Positions 8,991 through 21,350 of a stretch of 64,000 nucleotides of DNA are shown here, one piece after another. The position numbers and the translations under genes were made by a program. Every line of letters starts with the position of its first letter. The stretch's first letter is position 1. Source of the DNA: Mycobacteriaceae bacterium (GTDB lineage: Bacteria > Actinomycetota > Actinomycetes > Mycobacteriales > Mycobacteriaceae). The notes beneath the pieces were generated by a model, which made no database searches, was not told the origin of the DNA, and saw only the letters and a program-made list of their open reading frames with translations. The stretch is from positions 124,001 through 188,000 of the forward strand of contig JAIEPH010000031.1 of the NCBI GenBank assembly GCA_019749805.1, read 5' to 3'.

Positions 8991-10837
8991 GCCCCCAATC
9001 GGGTGAGAAGTGCCGACAGCGCGGCGATCGCGTCGATCTTGGCGGTCAGGTATTCATCCGGCTTGTTCGCGGCTTCGGCAACCGCTTTTTGCGGACCGGC
9101 AAGGTAGACGTGCGAAACACCCGCCCCACGGGCGGCTTCCACCACACCCGACGCCTCCTGCGCGTAGCGGGCGTCGGTGCCGCAGATCACGGCGGTGACC
9201 GCCCCACCGGCATCCGAAACCACTTGTGCGATACCGGCGGCGTCCACCGGCCCCGGGTTGACGGCCTCGATGCCACCGGATGCCAGCAGGTTCGCCGCGA
9301 ACGTCGCGCGGATGTTGTGTTCGGCCAGCGGGCCGATCGGCAGCAGCAAGGCGGTGGGCCGCGAACCGTGCTCGGCGAGATAGGCATCGGATCGATCCCG
9401 CAGCGCTTCGAAGCTCGCGGCGTAGCGTTGCACACCGGGAACCGGGGCGGACGCCGGCAACGGCATTTCCGAAAGGTTTGGATATTCGTTGACACCGGTG
9501 ATCGCCGTACGACGGTGCGCGATGTCGTCGCGGCGTTTCTCGCTCACCTCCGCGATCTGTGCGGTCAGATAGTCGACCGCAGCCGTGAAACCGCCGCGGG
9601 ATTCGATGTCGCGGAAGTGCTTCCACGCCTGCTCGGCAAGTGCGCGGGTGAGATCTTCGACGAACCACGAGCCGCCGGCGGGGTCGAGAACACGCCCGAT
9701 ATGCGACTCCTCCAACAGCAACAGCTGGGTGTTGCGGGCCATCCGCCGCGCGAAACTGGCTGCGACGCCGGGCCATCCACCAGGGATGGCGCTATCGAAG
9801 GTATGGACCTGGACGGTGTCCGCTCCCCCGACGCCTGCCGCGAAGGCTGCGACTGTCGTGCGCAACATGTTCACCCACGGATCACGTTGAGCCATCATCG
9901 GTTGCGAGGTCACTGCGTGCACTCGCGCCGCGCCGGCATCTGCTGCGCCGACCACCTCGGCCACCCGGGCCCACAGCTGTCGTGCGGCGCGCAGTTTGGC
10001 GATCGTCATGAATTGGTCATCGTCGGCGGCGAACCTGAAACTGATCTGGCGCAACGCATCCGGCGCCGGGACCCCGCTGTCGACCAGCAGACGCAGATAG
10101 CTGACCCCCGCGGCGATGGCGCCTGTGAGCTCCCACGATGCGCTGGCACCGAGATCGTGAAATGCCGGACCGTCGATGGTGATGGCCCGGACACCCCCGC
10201 CGTAGGCGATGGTCTTCTCGACGGTGGCAACCACCTCGTCGGTTGACGGGGCCGCATGGCCGCTGAGTGTCGCGGTGAGTGGGTCGGCACCGAGATCGAC
10301 CGAAAGTCGCGCTCGCCGTTCGTCATCCAGGTCGCTCACCAGTGCCAGCACCGCGTCAGCGGCGGCGGTGAAGTCGGTGCCCGCGTCCAGCACCACGGGA
10401 ATGAGTTCGAGAAATACGCCCTCGAGGAGGCGGTCGAGGTCATCGGCGCTCACGCCGTTGGGCCCGACATCCAGGATCAGTGCGCTGGTGCCCTCGGTGA
10501 GAGCGGTCAGCACCGCGCCGTTTCCGTCGACGACCGACACCTGGCCCGGCGCCGGAAATGCCTCGGCGACCTTCCAACCGGATTTGACGTCGCGCAGACC
10601 GTCGGACCCGCGAATGAAGGGCCAGCTGCCGGGCAGCGCCGCCTCGGGCTGGGAGTCGAGAATGGTGTACAGCGGCCGAATCGGAAAGCCCTCGTAGGTC
10701 GGTGAGTCGAGGAGTTGCTCAGGCGCCTCGCCGAGATCGGCGGGATCCTTGCGGCTGCTCTTGGCAAGCACTCCGGCAACGGCGGCGCGCCATTGTTCGC
10801 GATCCGATTCAGATCCCGCAGATGTATCTACCGACAC
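8987..10837 (-). CDS. mutA: methylmalonyl-CoA mutase small (beta) subunit
   Basis: The non-catalytic partner of MutB in the heterodimeric mutase. The chosen start, GTG at 10837 ([16 protein letters not shown]), has AGGAG seven bases upstream and gives 616 residues, close to the family length; the open frame extends further upstream to 10891 without support. The protein keeps the barrel fold ([12 protein letters not shown] region, [25 protein letters not shown]) but lacks the DxHxxG cobalamin motif, as expected for the beta subunit. It is the first gene of the operon; TAGACA at 10872-10877 is a possible -10. Confidence 0.95.
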   Translation of the reverse strand: MSVDTSAGSESDREQWRAAVAGVLAKSSRKDPADLGEAPEQLLDSPTYEGFPIRPLYTILDSQPEAALPGSWPFIRGSDGLRDVKSGWKVAEAFPAPGQVSVVDGNGAVLTALTEGTSALILDVGPNGVSADDLDRLLEGVFLELIPVVLDAGTDFTAAADAVLALVSDLDDERRARLSVDLGADPLTATLSGHAAPSTDEVVATVEKTIAYGGGVRAITIDGPAFHDLGASASWELTGAIAAGVSYLRLLVDSGVPAPDALRQISFRFAADDDQFMTIAKLRAARQLWARVAEVVGAADAGAARVHAVTSQPMMAQRDPWVNMLRTTVAAFAAGVGGADTVQVHTFDSAIPGGWPGVAASFARRMARNTQLLLLEESHIGRVLDPAGGSWFVEDLTRALAEQAWKHFRDIESRGGFTAAVDYLTAQIAEVSEKRRDDIAHRRTAITGVNEYPNLSEMPLPASAPVPGVQRYAASFEALRDRSDAYLAEHGSRPTALLLPIGPLAEHNIRATFAANLLASGGIEAVNPGPVDAAGIAQVVSDAGGAVTAVICGTDARYAQEASGVVEAARGAGVSHVYLAGPQKAVAEAANKPDEYLTAKIDAIAALSALLTRLGA

Positions 10838-10989
10838 CGGCTTCTCCTGTTGTCGCGACGTGTGACCTCTGTGTCTAACACGACCGCTCACCAGGCTAAA
10901 TGATCCCGGTCACGCCATTGACCCCCGGTCGGCGGTCTCGCGGCGTGCTGACCGGTGACCGCAGGCCGTGCAAAGTAGGCTTGGCGGAC

Positions 10990-11733
10990 GTGAACACCGT
11001 CGTCAGCACCCTGCGCGCGCTGCGCGGCTCGGTGGTCGCAACGGCGGCCGTGGTGCCGCGGCGACGGGTGTTCGCGATCCTGACCGCGATTGTGATTCTT
11101 GTCGCAATCGCGCTGCTGGTCCCCATGCCGACCGCCGTTCAGCTGAGAAATTGGGCCAATTCGGTCGGCCCCTGGTTCCCGCTGGCGTTTCTCGGCGCGC
11201 ACATCGTGGTGACGGTCTTCCCGTTCCCGCGTACTGCGTTCACGCTGGCCGCCGGCCTGTTGTTCGGACCGGTCCTCGGTATCCCGCTCGCGGTGTCGGC
11301 GGCCACCGTCAGCGCAGTCATCGCGCTGCTGCTGGTGCGCGCGGCCGGCTGGCAACTCAACAAGCTGGTGCCCCATCCGAAGGTTGACGCGCTGGACACC
11401 CGGTTGCGGGAGCGCGGGTGGCCTGCCGTCGTGTCGATGCGGCTGATCCCCGCCGTGCCGTTCTCAGTGCTGAACTATGCGGCAGGGGCGTCGGGGGTTC
11501 GCGCGCTGCCTTACGCCTTCGCCACGCTGGCCGGGTTGATACCCGGCACCGCGGCCGTGGTGATCCTCGGCGATGCGCTGACCGGCAACGTGAACCCACT
11601 ACTGGTCCTGATCTCGTTCTGCACCGCATGCGTCGGTGTGGCCGGGCTGGCCTATGAGGTCCGCGCGCACCGCCGCGATCGCACTCGCGATCAGACCACC
11701 CGCGATCAGACCGAGGTCTCCTACCGGGAGTGA
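10990..11733 (+). CDS. TVP38/TMEM64 (SNARE-associated, DedA-like) membrane protein
   Basis: A 247-residue polytopic membrane protein similar to Rv1491c. The family core runs from about residue 55 to 185: FPFPRTAFTLAAGLLFGPVLG, then RLIPAVPFSVLNYAAGASGV and PGTAAVVILGDAL. DedA/TVP38 relatives are linked to lipid scrambling or carrier recycling, but no substrate is evident here. The start GTG 10990 is chosen because TAGGCT (10976-10981) lies eight bases upstream, a near-leaderless layout; the frame stays open back to 10900 without a ribosome site. The last 13 bases overlap the converging SPFH gene. The tail after about residue 230 is highly charged. Confidence 0.85.
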   Translation: MNTVVSTLRALRGSVVATAAVVPRRRVFAILTAIVILVAIALLVPMPTAVQLRNWANSVGPWFPLAFLGAHIVVTVFPFPRTAFTLAAGLLFGPVLGIPLAVSAATVSAVIALLLVRAAGWQLNKLVPHPKVDALDTRLRERGWPAVVSMRLIPAVPFSVLNYAAGASGVRALPYAFATLAGLIPGTAAVVILGDALTGNVNPLLVLISFCTACVGVAGLAYEVRAHRRDRTRDQTTRDQTEVSYRE

Positions 11734-12950
11734 GCGCCTCCCGCGTCGCCCTGGACCGGCGGCGCGGACCTCTCCGAGTATTGCGACGGCGGTTGCTGCT
11801 GCTGCGACAGCGGGGGGTACTGCGGCGGCGGATCGATCACACCCTGCACCGGGATACGCGCCTCGGCCTCGGCCTTGGCAACGGCTTGTGCGATCTCCGG
11901 ATCGGTCTGGGTGTTGAACCACTCGGCCACCTCGGCCGAGTCGTCCTCTGGCCGTTGCAGGTCCTCCTCCACCGGCGACGGCTGGTAGCGAAACACGCCA
12001 TCGTCACCGGGCGCGCCGAGCAGTTTGGTGAAGCCCTGCAGGGCGGCGCCGAAGTCACTGGGCACCAGCCACACCTTGTTGGCCTCACCCTTGGCCATCT
12101 GCGGCAGCGTCTGCAGATACTGGTACGCGAGCATCTCAGGCGTAGGACGGCCAGCCTTGATCGCGGCGAACGTCTTCTCGATGGCCTTGGCCTGACCCTG
12201 CGCCTGCAAGTAGGACGCGGCACGTTCACCCTGGGCGCGCAGCATGCGCGACTGTCGGTCGGCCTCGGCGGCCAGGATCGCGGCCTGCTTGGCGCCCTCG
12301 GCCGAGAGAATCTGCGCCTGCTTCTGGCCCTCGGCCTGCTTGATCGACGCCTCCCGGTTACCTTCTGCTGTCAAGATCATGGCGCGCTTCTCACGGTCGG
12401 CGCGCATCTGCTTTTCCATCGAATCCTGAATTGACGGCGGCGGGTCGATGCTGCGCAACTCGACGCGAGCCACCCGCAGCCCCCATCGGTTGGTGGCCTC
12501 GTCGAGGACTCCGCGCAGCTGTCCGTTGATCGAGTCGCGGGACGTCAGGGTCTGCTCCAGCGTCATACCGCCGACCACGTTGCGCAGAGTGGTGGTGGTC
12601 AACTGCTCGACGCCGACGATGTAGTTGCTGATCTGGTAGACGGCCGCCTGCGGATTGGTGACCTGAAAGTAGACGACGGTGTCGATGTTCACCGTGAGGT
12701 TGTCCTCGGTGATCACCGGCTGGGGCGGGAACGACACCACCCGCTCACGCAGGTCGACGCGCGCGCGGATCCGGTCGATGAACGGCAGCAGCAGCGTCAG
12801 CTGTCCCGACACGGTCTTGCTGTAGCGGCCGAGCCGCTCGATGACCGCAGCCTCGGCTTGCGGGATCAATGCGATGGACTTGGCCACGATGATGGCGGCG
12901 AACACCACCAGCACGGCCACCAGAATCAAGCCGGCGACAGCACCATCCAT
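11721..12950 (-). CDS. SPFH/band 7 membrane protein (stomatin/QmcA-like)
   Basis: A 409-residue membrane-anchored SPFH protein similar to Rv1488. An N-terminal transmembrane helix (residues 4-25, GLILVAVLVVFAAIIVAKSIAL) precedes the band 7 domain (VIERLGRYSKTVSGQLTLLLPFIDRI onward). A long alanine- and glutamine-rich coiled coil follows at about 195-290, and the C-terminus is proline- and glutamine-rich. Such proteins form oligomeric membrane scaffolds and often partner an NfeD protein, which is encoded 31 bases upstream. The start is ATG 12950 with AGGAA upstream. The gene ends tail-to-tail with the TVP38-type gene. Confidence 0.9.
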   Translation of the reverse strand: MDGAVAGLILVAVLVVFAAIIVAKSIALIPQAEAAVIERLGRYSKTVSGQLTLLLPFIDRIRARVDLRERVVSFPPQPVITEDNLTVNIDTVVYFQVTNPQAAVYQISNYIVGVEQLTTTTLRNVVGGMTLEQTLTSRDSINGQLRGVLDEATNRWGLRVARVELRSIDPPPSIQDSMEKQMRADREKRAMILTAEGNREASIKQAEGQKQAQILSAEGAKQAAILAAEADRQSRMLRAQGERAASYLQAQGQAKAIEKTFAAIKAGRPTPEMLAYQYLQTLPQMAKGEANKVWLVPSDFGAALQGFTKLLGAPGDDGVFRYQPSPVEEDLQRPEDDSAEVAEWFNTQTDPEIAQAVAKAEAEARIPVQGVIDPPPQYPPLSQQQQPPSQYSERSAPPVQGDAGGAHSR

Positions 12951-12981
12951 GAACGTTCCTTCCCTAGTTGTCCAGTGTTCT

Positions 12982-13413
12982 CTAGACGACTTTCTGTACG
13001 ACGGCGGTCGCGCCATCGATTTCGACGACCGTCACGTGATCGCCGGGTTCGTAGACGTCGTCCTCGTTCAGCGGGCGCGCGGTCCAGACCTCGCCGTCGA
13101 GCTTCACCTGTCCCTCGTGGCGGCCGACCCGGTCGAGCACCAGCGCGCTCTTGCCCTCCAACGCCTTCGCGGGCTCCGGCAGACCCTTGCCGGACATGAA
13201 GTGCCTGCGCAGCGCCGGCCGCACCAGCACCAGGAGCAGCACGGATACGACGGCGAAAACTGCGCCGTGTACCCACAGGTCGTCGAATATGAGGCTGGAT
13301 CCCGCCGCGGCCAGCGCACCGCCGCCGAGCATGAGCAGGAACAGGTCGCCAGTCAGCGCCTCGGCACCGGCGAGGGCCAGCGCGGCGATGAGCCAGATCA
13401 ACGCAGCAGGCAT
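12982..13413 (-). CDS. NfeD-like membrane protein, SPFH partner
   Basis: A 143-residue short-form NfeD protein, similar to Rv1487. Two to three hydrophobic helices occupy residues 1-75 (PAALIWLIAALALAGAEAL and DDLWVHGAVFAVVSVLLLVLV), and a C-terminal OB-fold of beta strands ends with VWTARPLNEDDVYEPGDHVTVVEIDGATAVV. Short NfeD proteins associate with SPFH scaffolds, matching the gene immediately downstream in the same operon. The serine protease domain of long NfeD forms is absent. The start is ATG 13413; the gene is divergent from 13473. Confidence 0.9.
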   Translation of the reverse strand: MPAALIWLIAALALAGAEALTGDLFLLMLGGGALAAAGSSLIFDDLWVHGAVFAVVSVLLLVLVRPALRRHFMSGKGLPEPAKALEGKSALVLDRVGRHEGQVKLDGEVWTARPLNEDDVYEPGDHVTVVEIDGATAVVQKVV

Positions 13414-13457
13414 GACGTCAGCCTAGCGCGTAGCCGACCCGATGAGCAGCTAACAAC

Positions 13458-13463
13458 TACACT
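13458..13463 (+). promoter_or_regulatory. -10 element before the gene at 13473
   Basis: TACACT lies nine bases before the ATG at 13473. This implies a 5' leader of only about three bases, and no ribosome binding site is visible. Confidence 0.45.
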
Positions 13464-13472
13464 GCGGGAATC

Positions 13473-14333
13473 ATGTGGTGTCCGAGTGTTTCGTTGTCGG
13501 TTTGGGCGAATGCCTGGCTTGCCGGAGCCGCCGCGCCCGACGATGTCCTGGATGCGCTATCTCAATGGGCGCCAAGACATTCCGTTACCGCCTACGACTC
13601 GGTGGCGGCCGGCCGTACCGGCCTGCCCTGGCCGGATCTGACCGACGCGGGCGCGGTCTCGCTGTTGCAGACGCTGCGCACCTCGGTGGGCCGGACCAGC
13701 GGACCACCGGCGCTGGGTGTCGCCCTGCCGGTCCCCGGTGATGTCCGCGGACTACCCGCGGGCACGCAGTTTCAGCGCGACGCCGTGGCCGCGGGCGAGG
13801 CGCTCATCGTGGCGGGTGATCCGGCCCAGGCCATCGGCGTGGTGCCCGACTTCGAGTACCCCGATATCGCCGAAGACGAAGACCAACCCGATCTCGAAGC
13901 CGATCCGTGTGCGCTGTCGTGGACGGTGTATTCGGTGCCCGGTGCGGTGCCCCTCGAGGGTATCGACCTCGGCGAGGCGGAATACACCATGCGCTCCGCG
14001 GTCCGCTCCGCAGCCGACGCACTCGGCGCACTGCACGCCGAAGCGGCGGGCGCCGACATCGAAGACCCACGTAGTCTCGTCGAGCAGGTCGTGGAATCTG
14101 AACGGCGGCACAGCATTCCGGATCATGCACCGACCCGGGCGCTGCGGGTGCTGGAGAACGCGGCATACATCGACGCGATCATCACCGTGAGCTCAGGCCT
14201 GATCCCGATCGGGCTCAACAGCTCCGCCGACGTGCAGACGGCCAGCGAAGCGCTGCGACCGCTGAACGGTGTCGTGCGGTCGGCACGCTTGGCTGCCGTC
14301 AGCGCGATACTGCACGCCGCCTGGCACCACTGA
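13473..14333 (+). CDS. conserved mycobacterial protein of unknown function (Rv1486c-like)
   Basis: A 286-residue protein without membrane segments. It begins [32 protein letters not shown] and includes a very acidic stretch near residues 125-145 ([17 protein letters not shown]). Size and position between nfeD and hemH match M. tuberculosis Rv1486c, a conserved protein with no assigned activity. No catalytic motif is recognised. It reads alone between divergent nfeD and convergent hemH; the gap to the hemH stop is 28 bases with no obvious terminator hairpin. Confidence 0.8.
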   Translation: MWCPSVSLSVWANAWLAGAAAPDDVLDALSQWAPRHSVTAYDSVAAGRTGLPWPDLTDAGAVSLLQTLRTSVGRTSGPPALGVALPVPGDVRGLPAGTQFQRDAVAAGEALIVAGDPAQAIGVVPDFEYPDIAEDEDQPDLEADPCALSWTVYSVPGAVPLEGIDLGEAEYTMRSAVRSAADALGALHAEAAGADIEDPRSLVEQVVESERRHSIPDHAPTRALRVLENAAYIDAIITVSSGLIPIGLNSSADVQTASEALRPLNGVVRSARLAAVSAILHAAWHH

Positions 14334-14361
14334 CAGCGCGACACCCAATCCGGGACTCCAG

Positions 14362-15363
14362 CTACCTGCCAACGCATTGAGGTGTGCAAACCACCCCGTC
14401 AATCGAGAAACCCTGTAGCGGCGGGGATTCCGGATCCGGGACCCGAACGGGCTCGCGGCCGTTGCGCAGTTCGTCGAGGAGATCGGCCACCACATGCGCG
14501 AGGTGCGCGTTCGGCGTCGAAGCCCTGGCGAACGCGATGCGCGAGTCTTCCGCCTGCAGCCTGAGTTCGTGGTCCAGATCCCACACCACCTCGATGTGAT
14601 CTGCGACGAAGCCGATCGGGCATACGATCACCGCATCCGTCCCCGCCTCGACGAGAGCGGCGAGATGATCGCCGACGTCGGGTTCCAACCAGGGGACCCG
14701 AGGAGGCCCCGAGCGCGACTGCCAGACCTGGTCGTAGTCGTCGTAGCCCGCCGCGGCCGCGACGAGCTTGGCGGCGTGAGCGACCTGTCGCGCGTACAGG
14801 TCTGTGCCACAACGAGAGCTGCTGGCCAGTGGAATGGAGTGGGCGGTGAACACCAACCGCGCATGGTCGGGCACAGTCTGTGCAGCGGCGGTGATCGCGT
14901 CGCTGAACATCTTCACGAACAGCGGATGGTCGTAATACTGACGCAGTTTCACCAGCCGAGGCGCATTCACACCCGTGGCTTGCCTGGCCCTCGCAATATC
15001 CTCGACGTATTGGGTGCAACCCGAGTAGCCGCCCCATGCCGAGGTGGCGAAGACGGCGGCGTTGCGCACGCCGTCGGACGCCATCGCCGCAACTGCGTCT
15101 TCGACGTAGGGCTCCCAATTCCGGTTGCCGAAATACACCGGCAGGTCAATCAGTCCGCGCAACTCGTCGATCAGTGCACGGTTGATCCCGTTGATCGGTG
15201 ACACGCCACCGAAATGCTGGTAATGCTCGGCGACCGAGGCCAGCCGCTCGGGTGGTATCCCCCGGCCCCTGGTGACGTTCTCGAGGAACGGCATCACCTG
15301 GTCCGGCCCCTCCGGCCCGCCGAACGACAGCAGCAGGACGGCATCGAAACCCGAGTTGTCCAT
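14362..15363 (-). CDS. hemH: ferrochelatase (coproporphyrin III-type in actinobacteria)
   Basis: A 333-residue ferrochelatase. It inserts ferrous iron into the porphyrin ring; in actinobacteria the substrate is normally coproporphyrin III. The metal-site histidine lies in FTAHSIP and the acidic partner in EVVWDLDHE. Cysteines at [10 protein letters not shown] and in the C-terminal VVCTPQC segment fit the [2Fe-2S] cluster known for mycobacterial ferrochelatase. It sits three bases after the inhA stop in the fabG1-inhA-hemH operon, as in M. tuberculosis. The start is ATG 15363 ([19 protein letters not shown]). Confidence 0.96.
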   Translation of the reverse strand: MDNSGFDAVLLLSFGGPEGPDQVMPFLENVTRGRGIPPERLASVAEHYQHFGGVSPINGINRALIDELRGLIDLPVYFGNRNWEPYVEDAVAAMASDGVRNAAVFATSAWGGYSGCTQYVEDIARARQATGVNAPRLVKLRQYYDHPLFVKMFSDAITAAAQTVPDHARLVFTAHSIPLASSSRCGTDLYARQVAHAAKLVAAAAGYDDYDQVWQSRSGPPRVPWLEPDVGDHLAALVEAGTDAVIVCPIGFVADHIEVVWDLDHELRLQAEDSRIAFARASTPNAHLAHVVADLLDELRNGREPVRVPDPESPPLQGFSIDGVVCTPQCVGR

Positions 15364-15366
15364 CCC

Positions 15367-16173
15367 TTACAACAATTGCGTGCTGGCGCCGCCGTCGGCG
15401 TAGATGATCGTGCCGGTGGTCGCGGGCAGCCAGTCCGACAGCAGAGCGCAGACGGTCTTGGCGACCGGGGTCGGATCCTTCATGTTCCACCCGATGGGGG
15501 CGCGCTGGTCCCAGCCCTCTTCGAGCAGCTTCATCTGCGCACCGGCTTCCTCACCGAGCGCGCCGCCGACGATGGCGCTCATCGCCAGCGTGCGGATCGG
15601 GCCGGCGGCAACAAGATTGGAGCGGACACCGTGCGGACCGGCTTCACGAGCGACGAATCGGTTGACGGACTCCAGCGCGCTCTTGGCGACCGTCATCCAG
15701 TTGTAGGCGGGCATCGCGCGGGTCGGGTCGAAGTCCATGCCTACGATCGCGCCACCCGGATTCATGATCGGCAGCACCGCTTTCGCCAGCGACGCGTACG
15801 AATAGGCGGAGATGTGAATGCCCTTGGCGACGTCCTCGTACGGCGCGTCGAAGAACGGGTTGATACCCATACCGGTCTGCGGCATGTAGCCGATCGAGTG
15901 CACGACGCCGTCGAGCTTGTTGCCCTCGCCGATAGCCTCGGTCACCCGGTCCGCCAGTGTGTCGAGGTGCTTCTCGTTCTGCACGTCGAGCTCGAGCAGC
16001 GGCGCCTTCGCCGGAAGTCGGTCGGCGATGCGCTGGATCAGCTTCATCCGGTCGAAGCCGGTGAGAACCAGCTCGGCGCCCGCCTCCTGGGCGACCTTGG
16101 CGATGTGGAACGCGATCGAAGAGTCGGTGATGATCCCCGTGACGAGGATCCGCTTGCCCTGCAGAAGTGTCAT
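15367..16173 (-). CDS. inhA: NADH-dependent enoyl-ACP reductase InhA
   Basis: The FAS-II enoyl-ACP reductase that completes each elongation cycle in mycolic acid synthesis; target of the isoniazid-NAD adduct and of ethionamide. It has 268 residues, one fewer than the M. tuberculosis protein (MTLLQGKR versus MTGLLDGKR as I recall it). The nucleotide site is [11 protein letters not shown], the substrate tyrosine and lysine are in [10 protein letters not shown], and the C-terminus is GGASTQLL. The residues equivalent to Ile21 and Ser94 are present in the susceptible form (ITDSSI and HSIGYMPQ). The gap to fabG1 is 18 bases, so the two are co-transcribed. Confidence 0.98.
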   Translation of the reverse strand: MTLLQGKRILVTGIITDSSIAFHIAKVAQEAGAELVLTGFDRMKLIQRIADRLPAKAPLLELDVQNEKHLDTLADRVTEAIGEGNKLDGVVHSIGYMPQTGMGINPFFDAPYEDVAKGIHISAYSYASLAKAVLPIMNPGGAIVGMDFDPTRAMPAYNWMTVAKSALESVNRFVAREAGPHGVRSNLVAAGPIRTLAMSAIVGGALGEEAGAQMKLLEEGWDQRAPIGWNMKDPTPVAKTVCALLSDWLPATTGTIIYADGGASTQLL

Positions 16174-16191
16174 GTGAAGTCCTTCGTCTTT

Positions 16192-16989
<798 letters not shown>

Positions 16990-17002
16990 CTAAGAAATCG
17001 CC

Positions 17003-18013
17003 TCAGAGTGGCAGCCTGCGGTTGATCAACAAGCTGGCGACCGCCGCGGCCGCGGCCGCCAGCGCGGCAAGCCGCAGCCAGCCGGTGGTGGCCTCACCGC
17101 GGACCGTCTCGTAGCCGATCTGATCCTGCAGCGTCCCGTAGACCTTGTTCAGTTCCTCGATGTTGGACGCGGTGTAGGACTCACCACCGGAGAGCTGAGC
17201 GATCTTCTTCATCATCTCGTCGTCGACGGGTACGGGCACCTTCTCGTCGTTGACCTCCACCTCACCGTGCTCGGTGCCGAAGGAGATCGTCGAGATGGGC
17301 ACACCCTGGTCCTTGGCGGTGCGGGCCGCGGTGAAGGCGCCCTTCGGGTTGTCGGGGTTCGACGGCACGGTCTCCTTGCCGTCGGAGAACAGCACGATGC
17401 GCGCGGGCGGCGGCGTGTCGCCGCCACCGATCACGGCGCCCACCGTGGAGATCGACGACAGAGCGGTGAAGATCGCTTCGCCGGTGGCGGTGCGATCGGA
17501 CACCTGCAGGTTGTCGATGGCGCGCCGGCTGGCGTCGCGGTTCGTGGTCGGCGAAACCAGCACTGTGGCGGTGCCGGCGTACGCGATCACGCCGAGGTTG
17601 ATACCCGGAGTGAGCTCGTCGACGAACCGTTTGGACGCCTCTTTGGCGGCGGTCAGCCGATCGGGTTCGACGTCGGTGGCCCGCATCGACTGCGATACGT
17701 CGATGGCCAGCATGACGACCGCGCGGTTGCGTGGCAGTCGCTGGTCGAATGTCGGCCCGGCCAGGGCGATCGTGCAGAACAACAACGCGACACCGAGCAG
17801 CGCCGCGGGCACGTGACGCCACACGCTCGGCCGTTTGGGCGCCACGCTGTCCAGCAGCTCGGTGTTGGCGAACTGCTGCAGGCGCCTGCGCCTGGCACGT
17901 TGGGCATAGAAGTACAGCCCGACGAGGCCCAGCACGACGAGGGAGAAGAACAGCAGCCACCAGATGTGGGAGAAGCCTGTGAGGGAGACCGGCCCCAGCA
18001 GCGGAACGTTCAT
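17003..18013 (-). CDS. von Willebrand A-domain membrane protein, copy 1
   Basis: A 336-residue BatA-like protein, homologous to Rv1481. Two N-terminal membrane helices (about residues 15-38 and 65-87) flank a short cytosolic loop. A VWA domain follows with the MIDAS residues DVSQS and a conserved FSDGKET, and a final membrane helix lies at 310-330 ([16 protein letters not shown]). VWA proteins next to MoxR ATPases and DUF58 proteins are thought to act in MoxR-dependent maturation of periplasmic or envelope complexes. It is 15 bases downstream of a close paralogue; the pair is a tandem duplication. Start ATG 18013. Confidence 0.9.
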   Translation of the reverse strand: MNVPLLGPVSLTGFSHIWWLLFFSLVVLGLVGLYFYAQRARRRRLQQFANTELLDSVAPKRPSVWRHVPAALLGVALLFCTIALAGPTFDQRLPRNRAVVMLAIDVSQSMRATDVEPDRLTAAKEASKRFVDELTPGINLGVIAYAGTATVLVSPTTNRDASRRAIDNLQVSDRTATGEAIFTALSSISTVGAVIGGGDTPPPARIVLFSDGKETVPSNPDNPKGAFTAARTAKDQGVPISTISFGTEHGEVEVNDEKVPVPVDDEMMKKIAQLSGGESYTASNIEELNKVYGTLQDQIGYETVRGEATTGWLRLAALAAAAAAVASLLINRRLPL

Positions 18014-18028
18014 ATCAGCTCGTCATCC

Positions 18029-19036
18029 CTAATTCGGCAGACGACGGTTGATGAGCAGCGCCGACAACGCGGCCAGCGCCAGCGCCAGCGCACCCAGACG
18101 CAGCCAGCCCACGCTCGCATCGCCCTTGATCGTTTCGTAGCCGATCTGCTGCTGCAGGTTCGCGTACACCTGGCGCAGCTGTTCGAGGCTGGACGCGGTG
18201 AACGCCTCACCGCCGGAGAGATCGGCGATCTCCTTGAGCATGTCGTCGTCGACGGGCACCGGCTGACGCTGGTCGTTGATCTCGACGTAGCCGTACGGCG
18301 TGCCGAACGAAATGGTCGAGATCGGTACGCCCTGGTCCTTGGCGGTGCGGGCCGCGGTGAAGGCGCCCTTGGGGTTGTCCGGGTTCGACGGCACCGTCTC
18401 CTTGCCGTCGGAGAACAGCACGATGCGCGCGGGTGGTGGTTCGTCGCCGCCGCCGATCACCGCGCCGACGGTGGCGATCGCCTGCAAAGCGGTGAAGATG
18501 CCTTCACCGGTGGCGGTGCGGTCGGCGAACTGCAGCTTGTCGATCGCGGCCTTGGTGGCCTCGCGGCCGGTCGTCGGCGAGACGAGCACGGTCGCCGTAC
18601 CGGCGTACGCGATCAGCCCGAGATTGATTCCGGGAGTGAGCTCTTCGGCGAACTGCTTGGACGCCTCCTGCGCCGCCGCCATGCGGTTCGGCGACACGTC
18701 GGTGGCGCGCATCGACTGCGATACGTCCATCACGAGCATCACCACCGCGCGGTTGCGTGGAATGCGGACATCGTGTGTGGGGCCGGCCATCGCGACTGTG
18801 AGGAAGACGAGCGCGATGACGAGCAGAATCGCGGGCAGGTGCCGCTTACGCGTAGGACGTTGGGGTGCAACGCTTTCCAGCAATTCCATATTGGCGAACC
18901 GCAGCATGCGGCGGTGCCGGGCCAACTGCACGAAGATGTACAGCGCGACGATGCCGAGCACGACGAGCAGGAAAAGGAAGAACCAAGCGTGCTCGAACCC
19001 TGAAAGCGTGATCGGTCCAAGTATCGGTAATGTCAT
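18029..19036 (-). CDS. von Willebrand A-domain membrane protein, copy 2
   Basis: A 335-residue paralogue of the gene just downstream, with the same order: N-terminal helices, VWA domain ([19 protein letters not shown]) and C-terminal helix ending LLINRRLPN. The central block from PPPARIV to TISFGT is identical in both copies over 47 residues, while the N-terminal helices differ much more. The start ATG 19036 ([18 protein letters not shown]) is chosen by alignment with copy 1; the open frame upstream to 19609 is out-of-frame shadow of the DUF58 gene. Both copies retain the metal site, so both look functional. Confidence 0.9.
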   Translation of the reverse strand: MTLPILGPITLSGFEHAWFFLFLLVVLGIVALYIFVQLARHRRMLRFANMELLESVAPQRPTRKRHLPAILLVIALVFLTVAMAGPTHDVRIPRNRAVVMLVMDVSQSMRATDVSPNRMAAAQEASKQFAEELTPGINLGLIAYAGTATVLVSPTTGREATKAAIDKLQFADRTATGEGIFTALQAIATVGAVIGGGDEPPPARIVLFSDGKETVPSNPDNPKGAFTAARTAKDQGVPISTISFGTPYGYVEINDQRQPVPVDDDMLKEIADLSGGEAFTASSLEQLRQVYANLQQQIGYETIKGDASVGWLRLGALALALAALSALLINRRLPN

Positions 19037-19058
19037 GTACGACTTGTCAATTCGACTC

Positions 19059-20011
19059 TTAGGCGCGGCCTGCCAGGGCCAAGCGGCGGGTTGCGACGAA
19101 CCGAACCACGTCGGCGATCCAGTCCCGGTCGGTACGCAGCGACAGCAGCGGTGCGTCGCAGCGTCGCAGCGTGCGCGCCACCTCGGCGCGATGCGCCGCC
19201 GCAGCCTTCGCGAAGTCCTCGCGCAACTGCTCGTCGATGGTGAACTCGCGGGTCCGACCGGTCTCGGTGTCCTGCAGGATGACGTCGCCGACGGGCGGCA
19301 GTTCCACGTCGCGCGGGTCGAGCACCTCGATGCCGAGCACCTCGTGCCGACCCGCGATGGCCCGCAATGGGCGCATCCAATTGATGGGACCGAGGAAGTC
19401 GCTGATGATGACCGCCATGCCGCGCCGGCGTTCGGGCCTGCGCAGCGCGTCGATGGCGGCGGCCAGATCACCGCGGACCCCCGCGGGCGCCTTCGGCATC
19501 GTGGCGATGGCGCGCAGCATCTCCTGCTCGTGCATGCGGCCCGACAGCGCGGGCACGCGCCGCACGGTGTCGCCGTTGGCGATGATGGCCCCGATCCGGT
19601 TGCCGCCACCGCTGTTGAGGAACGTGATCGCGGCGGCCGCGGCCACCGCCAGGTCGCGCTTCTCGCATCCGACGGTGCCGAAGTCCAGGCTCGCCGAGAC
19701 GTCGACCACCAGCCAGGTCTCCAGCTCGCGGTCGGCGATCATCTGGCGGACGTGCGGATGCGTGGTGCGGGCCGTGACCGACCAGTCCATCCGGCGCACG
19801 TCGTCACCGGGTTGGTACAGCCGCGACTCGCCGGGTTCGGAACCCGGACCGGGCAGCAGGCCGAGGTGATCGCCGTGCAGCACGCCGTCGAGTTTGCGTC
19901 GCACGGTCAATTCGAGCTTGCGCAGCGCCGCCGTCAGCGCGGGATCACGGATCTCCCCCCGCTTGAGCGACGGCAGATCGACCCGCCGCGTCGGTCGGCC
20001 CGGTGTTTGGG

Positions 20012-20015
<4 letters not shown>
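19059..20015 (-). CDS. DUF58 protein, MoxR partner
   Basis: A 318-residue DUF58 protein similar to Rv1480. The conserved block [25 protein letters not shown] is at about residues 85-110, followed by a VWA-like fold with [12 protein letters not shown]. It lacks obvious membrane helices. DUF58 genes are almost always coupled to moxR; here the start overlaps the moxR1 stop by four bases (20012-20015). The product probably works with the MoxR ATPase and the two VWA membrane proteins as one complex. Confidence 0.92.
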
Positions 20016-21175
<1,160 letters not shown>

Positions 21176-21350
21176 CAACGGTCCTCCCACATCTGTAATC
21201 GCCGGTCTTCCGGCCTCTGCGACACCTTGTCCGCCGCACGCTCGTCGTCAACTATTCCAGGCACTCCGGGATCCGTCGACGTTGCCCGGCCCCGTGCCGC
21301 CGACATGACCAGCATTGCTAGCAGGAGCTCAGGGTTTGCTCAGCCCCAGC

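Noticed and set aside
17003..19036. Duplicate VWA genes as an assembly error
   Set aside because: The copies differ throughout their N-terminal regions and at many wobble bases, so they are real paralogues.
19037..19609. N-terminal extension of VWA copy 2 to 526 residues
   Set aside because: The extension overlaps DUF58 in another frame and is Arg/Ser/Pro-rich; ATG 19036 aligns with copy 1.
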